DNA of 64,000 bases from contig NZ_MKIN01000022.1 in NCBI RefSeq assembly GCF_001938985.1, positions 1-64,000 on the forward strand. Reading direction: 5' to 3'. The notes beneath the pieces were generated by a model. It did not search any database, was not told the DNA's origin, and worked only from the letters and a program-made list of their open reading frames with translations. The translations under genes were made by a program, and so were the position numbers. Shown in pieces: positions 43,286 through 51,349 of this stretch (its first letter is position 1; every line of letters begins with the position of its first letter). This DNA comes from Gillisella taibaishanensis. GTDB taxonomy: Bacteria > Pseudomonadota > Alphaproteobacteria > Rhizobiales > Rhizobiaceae.

Positions 43286-45297
43286 TTGCGATTCTTCCAC
43301 CTGTTTCCAGTCGGTTTTTCTGGCTTCGTCTTTTCCAGTACCGGCGCAGCTGGAGCACTGACCAACGTTCTGGACGGCTCGACTGGCCGCTCCTCATGCA
43401 AAACCTTATGGCTGACCGAAGACAGCAGATCCGGAATGATTTCCGGCTCCAGCATTGCCCGCAGCCTCGCCCAATCGTCTTTGCTCAATTTCGAAAGGCC
43501 AAGATGTTCGGCCATAGCCATCGCATAGATGCGGCAGTCGAGAAAATGGTTATGCTCTCGCCGCTTCTTCCACTCCTCGTGGAGCTTGCCCTTCACCAAT
43601 GCCTGGTGGAAATATTCCCCGGTGATCTGCTGGAAATATTCCTCGCCGAGTTCCTTATGGAAATGGCAATAGCCGGACGGGTCCTGCGCCTCTCCAGCCG
43701 CAAGACCGATCTTGTGCAAATTGCCGTAAAACTCTGCCTTCAACGCCCATGTGCCGACCGGCCAGGACATGGCCGAACCGAACCGCTTGCGTCTGCCCCG
43801 CTTCGTGACAGTCTTGCGCGACGGCATGCCGATCGCTGGCAGGCCTCGGCCCGGCTGGCCTTTCGTGGCATAGGCATTCGGATGACGACGACACCATTCC
43901 ATAACCTGGTTGGTGCGCCAGCCTGCATCGACGGCCAAGGCATCGATCTTACGCAGCACCCCGGACGCATCCGGAAATTCCTGCGAAACGAATTCCTCAA
44001 ACAGCAGCCAGGCTCCGGCCTGAGGATTGTCCGTCGCGCCCTCAAAGAACTCGGCGAAGACGTTCCAATTCTGCCGATCTTCTCCGAAGGCAACACCTTC
44101 GCAATAGATGCCATAGCCTTGGACGTCTGCACCGGCCACAAACAGCAGTCCGCCAGGAGGGATGACGCCGGGCTTGTAATCCTCGCGCCGCTCCATCAGC
44201 CGTTTGTGGTCCGGTGCATTCCCTTTCATCTGATAGGGCTTGGCCAAAATCAGATTGTGGTAATCCTTCGCGCCGGCCTCGCCCTTCGCTTCGTAGCTGA
44301 TTTTGTCCTCGGCAATCGCCTCATAGGACATCATCAACGACATGAAGGCGTCGACATGAAATCCGGGATGGCGATCCGGCCCTGACGACGCAGGAATATA
44401 CCGCCCTTCCCGGACAGCTGATACCCTCTCCATCTCCGAAATATGATGGCCACACCGGGTGCAGCGCATCACAGATTTGTGTGGCTGACCCCGGTTGATC
44501 AGAAAGTTCTGATCCTCCTGGACCTGCTCGAAAGCGCATTCTGGGCACTTGATGTGCCAGAAACGCTGGTCTGATCGCCGGAACGACCTGTCTATCCGGC
44601 AATGGCCCGGCCCCTCGCCCAGCGCATCGCCGCTGTCCAACTCTGGGGTGGACAGCTCGAAAATCTTATAAGTCTTCTGCCGGCGAAACGCCGTGAAGCG
44701 ACCGAAGAACAGGTTTTCCGGATCAGCGCCATTCGGCAGCATGTTCCATTTGGACACCTCGTCCTTCACGCCGAAGCGCGCCGTCTTAGCCGACAGATCC
44801 ATGACAGTGTTGGCATTGGCCAGGTAGATCGCACCACCGGCGAACTTCTTTTCGTAGGTGGTCGACCCGACGCCGGACCGGCTGGTCGCAGGGTAGATCG
44901 TCTCCTTACCTGTCCGCTTCTGCCACTCGTCGATCAACGGCTGCAGCTTGCCGGAGTTGATATCCTGCAACGCATCGATTCCCGGAACGCCATAGAGCGC
45001 GTTGTCCGGGCAGTTCTCGGCGATGTACATCATCCAAGACAGCGCCAGGATGGACACGCCGGTTTGCTGCGACTTTCGAACCGAAACCAGATTGCACGGG
45101 TGCTCCTGGCTCAAACACTGCGCGATCTCGACCAGATAGGGCGCGTCGGCTGCAGACCAGAGTTCGCCTTTCTTAGGGCCGTCGACCAGCACGACGTTCT
45201 GCGCCAACCACCGATCGAAAGACACCGGAGGCGTCGGACGAATGGTCGATGCTGCCGCCGATGCAACGCAGCGCAGCGCACCAGGATGAACCGTCAC
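43282..45297 (-). CDS. Terminase large subunit (lambda gpA family)
   Basis: A 671-residue protein. The ATPase half has an atypical Walker A (VSVRKSQQTGVS, about 72-83, comparable to lambda gpA KSARVG), a DExx-like motif region and the Cys pairs (HIKCPECAFEQ; MRCTRCGHHISEMER) of a zinc knuckle, followed by a nuclease-like C-terminal half (DCRIYAMAMAEHLGL). It cuts concatemers and pumps DNA into heads. It overlaps Nu1-like by 4 bases. Confidence 0.9.
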   Translation of the reverse strand: MTVHPGALRCVASAAASTIRPTPPVSFDRWLAQNVVLVDGPKKGELWSAADAPYLVEIAQCLSQEHPCNLVSVRKSQQTGVSILALSWMMYIAENCPDNALYGVPGIDALQDINSGKLQPLIDEWQKRTGKETIYPATSRSGVGSTTYEKKFAGGAIYLANANTVMDLSAKTARFGVKDEVSKWNMLPNGADPENLFFGRFTAFRRQKTYKIFELSTPELDSGDALGEGPGHCRIDRSFRRSDQRFWHIKCPECAFEQVQEDQNFLINRGQPHKSVMRCTRCGHHISEMERVSAVREGRYIPASSGPDRHPGFHVDAFMSLMMSYEAIAEDKISYEAKGEAGAKDYHNLILAKPYQMKGNAPDHKRLMERREDYKPGVIPPGGLLFVAGADVQGYGIYCEGVAFGEDRQNWNVFAEFFEGATDNPQAGAWLLFEEFVSQEFPDASGVLRKIDALAVDAGWRTNQVMEWCRRHPNAYATKGQPGRGLPAIGMPSRKTVTKRGRRKRFGSAMSWPVGTWALKAEFYGNLHKIGLAAGEAQDPSGYCHFHKELGEEYFQQITGEYFHQALVKGKLHEEWKKRREHNHFLDCRIYAMAMAEHLGLSKLSKDDWARLRAMLEPEIIPDLLSSVSHKVLHEERPVEPSRTLVSAPAAPVLEKTKPEKPTGNRWKNRK

Positions 45298-45896
45298 CCT
45301 TCCTCATCCTCGATCAACGGATCACCATCAGGCGCCTGGCTGGCAATCGCTTCAAGCTTGTCCGCCATCTCGTTGCCGATCTCAAATGCGATCTGCCGCA
45401 ACGCGACCCGAACACCATGAACGCCCTCTTTCGAAACAGCGAGCGCGATATCGTCGGCCCTGTTCGGTAGGCGGCGGATGATGGCCTGCAGCTCTGCACC
45501 GATGGCACGAACCGCCGCATCGACGCTGTCTTTGCGGACCAACTGGCCGCACTCCTCCTGCCGCCGCAATTTCTCGCGTCCGACGGCCAGCCATTCCTTT
45601 TGCCGCCGCGCCTCATCGAAGCTCTCGCTCTGCGGCAAAAGTGGACCGGATGCGGGCGGCCTGTCGTCGGCGCCAATCTGCCGGATTGGCGCCGAGGCCT
45701 TCGCCGGGTTAATATGCCGCGCCCGGTAATGGTCGTAATGGGCAAGCGACAACCGCATGACTTGGCCTTGTGGCCCGCGCTCGACCGGCGTGTCTGGCTG
45801 GCTTTCCAGCATCTTCTTGACGGCCTTGGAAATCGCAGCCTTCGAGACGCCGTCTCTCACCGCAATTTCGGTGATTGACCACATCACATCAGACAT
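45294..45896 (-). CDS. Terminase small subunit (lambda Nu1-like)
   Basis: A 200-residue protein. An N-terminal winged helix-turn-helix (WSITEIAVRDGVSKAAISKA, about 5-45) is followed by a linker and a helical C-terminus that should bind the large subunit. In lambda, gpNu1 binds R sites of cosB just upstream of its own gene; repeats at 45912-45964 lie in the same place here. Confidence 0.8.
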   Translation of the reverse strand: MSDVMWSITEIAVRDGVSKAAISKAVKKMLESQPDTPVERGPQGQVMRLSLAHYDHYRARHINPAKASAPIRQIGADDRPPASGPLLPQSESFDEARRQKEWLAVGREKLRRQEECGQLVRKDSVDAAVRAIGAELQAIIRRLPNRADDIALAVSKEGVHGVRVALRQIAFEIGNEMADKLEAIASQAPDGDPLIEDEEG

Positions 45897-45911
45897 CGAC
45901 TACCGTCACCT

Positions 45912-45964
45912 TTCAACCGTCAACCCGGTCAACCACGCCGTTAACCCCGTCAACCGCGTTAACC
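45912..45964. repeat. GTYAACC direct repeats, candidate terminase binding site
   Basis: Five copies of GTCAACC or GTTAACC start at 45919, 45928, 45940, 45949 and 45958 (spacing 9, 12, 9, 9), with a sixth imperfect copy (TTCAACC) at 45912. They lie 16 bases upstream of the Nu1-like start, where lambda has cosB. The region to 46137 also has an inverted repeat (GTTGTT-AAA-AACAAC, about 46098-46112). A packaging role is inferred from position and repetition. Confidence 0.5.
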
Positions 45965-46137
45965 CAATATTTTGACCACTCCGACTGACAGAAACCCGGG
46001 CACAAGTCTGTTCGTGGGCTGGTCGCCGCTGGGTACGGTCCCTTGACCAGGGGGGGTGTGGCATTTCTGCACCATGGTCGGCTTTGGGGTCGAAATCGTT
46101 GTTAAAAACAACGTTTTCAACATCCAAGCCATTGATA

Positions 46138-46767
46138 TCATTCAAAAAATCCGGGGATCAGATATCGGATCTCATGCATCACCCTCGTCGGCAGGTCGGT
46201 GTCGACGGTCTCGGTGAAGACCTTGGCACTTGCACCCGTCACCATCTCGGCCGGAATGATCACCCCAGAGTTTTGAAGCTCGATCGGGTTTCGACCTTTT
46301 CCCGCCCGGCGGAAGACGTGGCCGTGAAGCGATGATGCATTCACCCGGCCAGGGAAACGCCCGCCCTTCATGAACGTGCCAGCGAAGAGCGTGCGCTTGC
46401 CGAATGGCGCTGCGGTCACACCAGCCTTGGTTTCCCGGGCCTTGAAGTATTTCAGGGCAATGTCGCCGCCGCGCGCCGTGATCGTGTAATTGAACGACGC
46501 ATCGGTAAACGAGACGATCTCGCCGGTCTCCCGACTGATGCCTGTTCCCGTTGCCTTGCCGACCTTCAAAGCCTTCTTAATCGTGCGGTATGGCAAGCCG
46601 GTCTGCTTTGCCAGCGTCCGCGTCACCTGAGTGAGCGCCTTATCGCCGGTATGGTTCACGGCCCGCTGCAGGACGATCCTCTTCTGCGGACCATCGAGCC
46701 GCATCATCGCGTTTTCCAGCCGCTTCAGGCCGGAAACGTCGCCCCAATGCAATGTCAGGTCAGCCAT
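46138..46767 (-). CDS. Minor tail protein Z-like (gpZ family)
   Basis: A 209-residue basic protein with the gpZ pattern: PQKRIVLQRAVNHTGDKALT, QVTRTLAKQTGLPYRTIKKA and DALPTRVMHEIRYLIP-like ending. lambda gpZ sits at the top of the tail. In lambda the gene is among tail genes; here it lies upstream of the terminase, far from the tail operon. The exact start is the family-like ATG at 46767. Confidence 0.75.
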   Translation of the reverse strand: MADLTLHWGDVSGLKRLENAMMRLDGPQKRIVLQRAVNHTGDKALTQVTRTLAKQTGLPYRTIKKALKVGKATGTGISRETGEIVSFTDASFNYTITARGGDIALKYFKARETKAGVTAAPFGKRTLFAGTFMKGGRFPGRVNASSLHGHVFRRAGKGRNPIELQNSGVIIPAEMVTGASAKVFTETVDTDLPTRVMHEIRYLIPGFFE

Positions 46768-46814
46768 TGCGCGCGTGCTCCGAATTGGTTTAGGCGATCG
46801 CTGGGCCGCTTGAG

Positions 46815-46963
46815 GATGTTCGGTCGTAATAGTCGGCTGCTATCCCAGGACAGCACCGAACATCATCGCCTCTCACTGAAAGCCGCCATTACAGCAGCGA
46901 GTTCATGGTCGCCTCCATCGGCTGGAAATGCGAAACCCGCCGAGCGTTTCCGCCAGCGGGTTT
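46815..46963 (+). ncRNA. Candidate structured small RNA with intrinsic terminator
   Basis: Between two minus-strand genes the + strand shows a perfect 10-base stem (GATGTTCGGT at 46815 and ACCGAACATC at 46855) with an inner GCTG/CAGC stem, followed about 70 bases later by AAACCCGC...GCGGGTTT (46933-46963), an 8-base stem running into TTTTTCTTATCTTTTT. A + strand terminator here ends no known gene. A small RNA of roughly 150 bases would explain it. Alternatives are a leader of the gpZ gene on the other strand or a regulatory hairpin. Confidence 0.4.
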
Positions 46964-47056
46964 TTCTTATCTTTTTCAGTGTGTTCAACCTATGTCAAAT
47001 ATTGGTCGCCCGTCAATTGACCGCAATTGCGATTATTCGCCAGTCTTTTCAAATAC

Positions 47057-47833
47057 CTATGCAATTTCGATGGATTTTTCTTCATGCGCCCATGGTTCAA
47101 GATCTGGCTCGAAGGGCATAATCTCGTGGCCAAGCAAATCAGTTAGGTCTGCCGCCAGGATCATGAGAGCGGATTGCCATTGCTGCCATTCCATGCGGTC
47201 GAGGATTGCGCCACGGATCGAAGATGCCAACTGGTATTTGCGATAGGCGCCACGGCGCGGCTTGCGGGTGCGGCGATCAAAGCCGTCCGTCTCAATGGTA
47301 TATGACCGGCCAAAGGCATCCTTGGATGTCTTCTGGCAGAACCAACGCGGGTTATTGTCCTTATCCGCCACCATGGCTTCGCGCGGCCTAGTAGCACGCC
47401 AGTCCGGCCCCCGGTTCAACAACGCACATGTCGTCACCAGGGCGGCAACATGGCGGCCGGCCAACCTGTCGCCCTTGATCATCACTTCCGCCCGCACACG
47501 TTCGACCTCCGCCGCGATCAGGCCATGATCATCAGCCCATTCCGGGAACGGGTTCCAGCCCTCTGGGATGTCGAGTGCAACAAACGACAGCTGTCGAACC
47601 GCGTCCCCCGCCCGGACCGCATCCGAATGCGGCAGACCGTCCTCAATGAAGTCAGGGATCACGCCATAGCCGTTCGGGCTACGGTCGATCATCGTGCCCA
47701 ATTCGGCAAATGAGCCCACCATGCCCCATGCAGACGCAATCGAAGCGAGGCTGCCGTCTGATCCAGACCCAACCTTGCAAAGCTCTTTGGTGAAAGCCCA
47801 ATTCAGAAAGGCTTCAATCGTGATTTTCTTCAT
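47057..47833 (-). CDS. Conserved-looking phage hypothetical protein
   Basis: The product is 258 residues, started at the ATG with AAGGTG 6 bases upstream. It contains LVTTCALLNRGPDWRATRPR and SIRGAILDRMEWQQWQSALM, mixed alpha-beta, no membrane segment. It lies between the iteron-like array and the candidate RNA, at the border of replication and late genes, where a late regulator would be expected. No DNA-binding motif is evident and I do not recognise the family. Confidence 0.6.
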   Translation of the reverse strand: MKKITIEAFLNWAFTKELCKVGSGSDGSLASIASAWGMVGSFAELGTMIDRSPNGYGVIPDFIEDGLPHSDAVRAGDAVRQLSFVALDIPEGWNPFPEWADDHGLIAAEVERVRAEVMIKGDRLAGRHVAALVTTCALLNRGPDWRATRPREAMVADKDNNPRWFCQKTSKDAFGRSYTIETDGFDRRTRKPRRGAYRKYQLASSIRGAILDRMEWQQWQSALMILAADLTDLLGHEIMPFEPDLEPWAHEEKSIEIA

Positions 47834-47846
47834 GAGATACACCTTC

Positions 47847-48109
47847 TGACAGTTTTGACAGTTTACCTGACAGTTCTTTGACAGTTATCATTATATATTA
47901 CAATAACTTAGACAGTTTTGACAGTTATTTCACCTACACATATAGAGAAAATTCGACACAGACCTCCCGACCTCCCCAAACCCTTATACGTATAGGGCCG
48001 AAAAACTGTCGGAACTGTCAGGATTTGTTGATTTCGTTGGGAAATTTCGGCTTAAACTGTCGGTGAAACTATCTGACCAACTGTCAGAACTGTCAGATTT
48101 CAGACAGTT
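47847..48109. repeat. GACAGTT repeat array, candidate replication origin
   Basis: Six direct copies of (T)GACAGTT start near 47847, 47856, 47868, 47879, 47910 and 47919. After an AT-rich stretch and a palindrome TATACGTATA (about 47985-47994), five inverted copies (AACTGTC) start at 48004, 48013, 48055, 48079 and 48088, with a last direct copy near 48102. Several are spaced 9-12 bases apart. Such iteron clusters bind initiator proteins at phage and plasmid origins. The array lies beside the replicative helicase gene and is not coding. A regulatory array is the alternative. Confidence 0.6.
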
Positions 48110-48222
48110 ATCAGCACTGGCAAGATCTGCGCAGGGGTTCCGGGGAAACGGCGCATGGAAGAGGCGAAGAACGATCTGTGATGGATGGCCGCGCCAAAAG
48201 CAACGATAATCGTCAGCGCGCA

Positions 48223-50049
48223 TCAAAATGGCCCGCCATAGCTCTCTGGCCCGCTCGGAAACGGCTCTTCATGATAGCGCGCTGGCGGCCCGCTCTGCGG
48301 CACGTCTGGCACATTCGCTAGGGAAATACCGCGATAAAGAACGATCCCAGACGTCCGGTCCTTGGCAAACTTCTTGCCCATTTCCCGCCCAAACGCAGTC
48401 ACGTTCATGGGCTTGCCGCCTTGGTCGATGGTGAAATCGCAATAGGCCTGATACAGCACCTTGCCTTCGACAGGATCTGCGCTCTCATTTTTGACCACAC
48501 ACCGCGCCACGAAGGCAGCCGTGCGGTCCATGTCATCGCGATATTGCTGTGTGGCGACTTTGACGGCCTCAGGAATGACCAGCCCTTCCCGCAGATAGAT
48601 GAAAACGCCTTCGATCAGCCAGTTCAGAATACCCGAATGTTCTGGCACGAACGACTGCACAACCTCTTCGAAGTCGCGCCGGTCCTCGACAGCAATCTGG
48701 CGCGGCCAATGGACAACAGCCATTCGCCGCCAGATACCATCATCCGTACCGCTGATCTTCGGATAGCCGTTCCCACTCATCATCGCGATGAACAACGGCT
48801 GGAAATCCATATATCCGGAAAACAGATCGCGCGCCGTGACGGTTTCCCCGCCTGTCAGTTCCTTCACCAGGTTCTCGCGCAGATCCTCACCCTCGGGCAA
48901 CTCCTTCACTCGCAACAACCGTTTTCCATACAGGCGGGCAACATCAGGGCTAGCACTTCCGGACGACCCGCCCTCACCGATCAAGCTGCTCGATGGCAGT
49001 GTCACCGAGGCATCGCCGATGATCCGGCAGAGCGTTTCCATGTAGACCGACTTGCCATTGGCGCCGTTTCCGTAATGGAAGAACAGATATTGCACCGATA
49101 CGCCGAGCAAACTGAGACCAGAACTAACCTGGACCAAGCGCCGGACCGATTCATCCGGTAATTTGCTATTGAGAAACGCATCCCATTGAGGGCATTTCGC
49201 CTTCGGATCATAGCGAACCGGGACGACATGCGTGATCAAGTCCTTGCGTCGATGGCCTGGAATGACCACGAGCTTGGCGTCGGTGCACACCTGCAGGTAT
49301 TCCGGCGCATCAGGCGTCTCCTCGACACTCTTGTGGCGCGCATTCTTCTTCCGGGTCATGGTCCGCTCGAACCGCAATGTGGCGTTCTTCACCGCGACCA
49401 TCCACTTGTCGGCGTTGAAATCGTCAGGCGATTTCATGATGTGCGGCGAGAGGCATTCCAGCATGGCATTCAGCCGGGCAACGTTTTTCGAGGTGACGGC
49501 ATGGTTCAGCCGCTTCGCGACCCGCTTTCCATGAGACTCTGACGCAGCCTGCGCCGCCGATACCAGCTTACGCTCCTCGGCATCACGCTCGCTCTCTTTC
49601 TTGGCCAGTGCATCCTTAGCGCTATCGATCAGGAACTGCTCAAATTCGTTCGGCTTGATATATTTGATTTCCGCAGCGATCCGGCTACCGAGGCGCTGCG
49701 CAATGGCCATTGCTTTGGGCTTACCATTGGCAACATCCCAGTGGCTGCCAGTCCAAACCGCATAGAGCGGCGTTTTCGCCTTCTCTTGCGCGATGACGGT
49801 CATATCGTCGCCAAAGTGCAACCGCAGGCGCGTAGCATTATCGGTGTCGGAATGGTCCAGCTCCGCGCAGAATTCAACGACAGCGTCATCAGGATCGCTA
49901 TCACCAGCCAAAGCGGCAGGGGCATCACCCAAAGGGTCTTCAGGGGTTTCGGGGTTTGGCGCATAACCCTGACGCTGGGCAGCCGCCATCTGCAAGATCT
50001 GATGAACTTCCTGAGGCAGATCCGGCTTTTTGGGATCAGTCATTCTCAT
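48223..50049 (-). CDS. P4-type primase/helicase (D5-like, superfamily 3)
   Basis: The product is 608 residues from the ATG at 50049 (GGAG 4 bases upstream); 50043 is an alternative. Helicase motifs are YGNGANGKS (Walker A, 327-334), a Walker B region around VKELTGGETVTARDLFSGYM and FIAMMSGNGYPKISGTDDGI, with an R finger-like IWRRMAVVHWPRQI. The N-terminal 250 residues are helical and lack primase residues; priming is likely supplied by the upstream gene. It should unwind the phage origin, which may be the array just downstream. Its start overlaps the primase gene. Confidence 0.85.
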   Translation of the reverse strand: MRMTDPKKPDLPQEVHQILQMAAAQRQGYAPNPETPEDPLGDAPAALAGDSDPDDAVVEFCAELDHSDTDNATRLRLHFGDDMTVIAQEKAKTPLYAVWTGSHWDVANGKPKAMAIAQRLGSRIAAEIKYIKPNEFEQFLIDSAKDALAKKESERDAEERKLVSAAQAASESHGKRVAKRLNHAVTSKNVARLNAMLECLSPHIMKSPDDFNADKWMVAVKNATLRFERTMTRKKNARHKSVEETPDAPEYLQVCTDAKLVVIPGHRRKDLITHVVPVRYDPKAKCPQWDAFLNSKLPDESVRRLVQVSSGLSLLGVSVQYLFFHYGNGANGKSVYMETLCRIIGDASVTLPSSSLIGEGGSSGSASPDVARLYGKRLLRVKELPEGEDLRENLVKELTGGETVTARDLFSGYMDFQPLFIAMMSGNGYPKISGTDDGIWRRMAVVHWPRQIAVEDRRDFEEVVQSFVPEHSGILNWLIEGVFIYLREGLVIPEAVKVATQQYRDDMDRTAAFVARCVVKNESADPVEGKVLYQAYCDFTIDQGGKPMNVTAFGREMGKKFAKDRTSGIVLYRGISLANVPDVPQSGPPARYHEEPFPSGPESYGGPF

Positions 50050-51349
50050 CGCACTCCAAAAAGGCGGGCAACTCTCTACCCGAGAGGGCCCAGTGCCTAA
50101 CGCCATCAGCGAAGGCATCCGAAAAATCCGTGCCTTCCGGCGGGTAGACGATCTGGATGTCGAGCCCGGGCCGCTCCAGCCGCGCGGCCATGCGGGCGAG
50201 GCAGGCGGCGGTCTGGACCGGCTCGCTATCGCCATCGGCCAGCACCAGCAGCGTTTTCACATGCGCCGGCACCTGCATGGCATCATCGGGCGCCTGATCC
50301 GGCTTCGGAACCGGCCCCTGCACTTTCACGGATCGGGCGCGGCCGAGCTTGTCGAGCGTCTTGAGCGTTGGGTGAACGAAATCCGAGGCCGGATCACGCG
50401 GCCCCGCCAGATTGCCGATATCGCCGGCGGCCAGATAGAAGGTATCGTCGCGCCAGCCTTCCGGCCCGGCCCACGCTGCGGGGTTTTCAATCCCCTCGCC
50501 TACAACCCAGCGATCGGCATCAGGGCTGCCGAAGACAGGCAGGAACGACCCCCGCTTGGCGCCGTGCATTTTCTTCGACGATAGGGGTTTGCCTTCGGCA
50601 TCGATCAGCATCGGCCGGAATTTCGGCTTGTTGGTCAGATCGATCCAGATCTGTTGGCTGCCGGTGATCCGCCCCTCGAGATTGACGAAGGGCACCGACA
50701 GCGCCGGTCCGACATAAAGAGACACAGGCCTGCGAAACTCGTCCTCACCATGGTAATAGGTGGCACGAGGCAGATAACGGATATGGTCGAACACGCCATC
50801 ATGCGGCCAGAAGCCGGTGCGAAACCGCAGGTAACGGCGGACCAGCGCATAGCCTTCTGCCGGCCGCTGGCCGGCTGCCATGCAATCCAGCGCATTCAGC
50901 CAAAGGCCTCGGCCGAGATTGATCGCCTTCTGGCGCTCCTTTTCAACCTTCTCCTCACGCCGCGCATTGTCGGCCTGCGCCTTGGCCCGGAATTCTGCCG
51001 TGCGCTGCTCGCGGGCCGCCCGCTCTTCATCCGTCTCTTGCTCGCCTTCGGCAGGCACCACCTCGCCCAGCGCATCGGCACAGGCCAGCAGAAATTCCGC
51101 TCGTGTCCGCAGGTTATAGCCCCGCCAGTGGGCAGCAAGGCCGATACCGTCGCGCCCACCGCCACAGCTGCGGCAATTGAAGACATTCTTGGACAGATTG
51201 ACGGAAAACCGGTCCTTCCCGCCACAACGCGGGCACGGCCCCTGATATTCGCCGCGATCCGGGGCTCGCAGTCCGATGCGCCCGGCCGCTTCCGAAACAG
51301 TGATGGTTTTCGCGCGCTCGATAAAGTCGTTGATGATGGGGCTGGTCAT
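50036..51349 (-). CDS. DNA primase, CHC2 zinc finger plus toprim
   Basis: A 437-residue protein. A zinc finger (C39-x2-C42 and C59-x2-C62 in CPRCGGKDRFSVN and FNCRSCGGG) is typical of DnaG-like primases. A toprim-like part follows (RWVVGEGIENPAAWAG, then KTLLVLADGDSEPVQTA), which carries the acidic metal-binding residues. A charged linker separates them. It makes RNA primers for phage replication. It overlaps both neighbours, so the replication genes form one coupled operon. Confidence 0.85.
   Translation of the reverse strand: MTSPIINDFIERAKTITVSEAAGRIGLRAPDRGEYQGPCPRCGGKDRFSVNLSKNVFNCRSCGGGRDGIGLAAHWRGYNLRTRAEFLLACADALGEVVPAEGEQETDEERAAREQRTAEFRAKAQADNARREEKVEKERQKAINLGRGLWLNALDCMAAGQRPAEGYALVRRYLRFRTGFWPHDGVFDHIRYLPRATYYHGEDEFRRPVSLYVGPALSVPFVNLEGRITGSQQIWIDLTNKPKFRPMLIDAEGKPLSSKKMHGAKRGSFLPVFGSPDADRWVVGEGIENPAAWAGPEGWRDDTFYLAAGDIGNLAGPRDPASDFVHPTLKTLDKLGRARSVKVQGPVPKPDQAPDDAMQVPAHVKTLLVLADGDSEPVQTAACLARMAARLERPGLDIQIVYPPEGTDFSDAFADGVRHWALSGRELPAFLECDEND

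Noticed and set aside
41651-43528. 625-codon + strand frame antisense to the portal gene
   Set aside because: The portal protein on the minus strand is unambiguous. The antisense frame is rich in Arg, His and Gln as expected for a shadow.
47847-48109. CRISPR array
   Set aside because: The repeated unit is only 7-8 bases, spacers are 1-30 bases, both orientations occur and no cas genes are present; an iteron-type array fits better.
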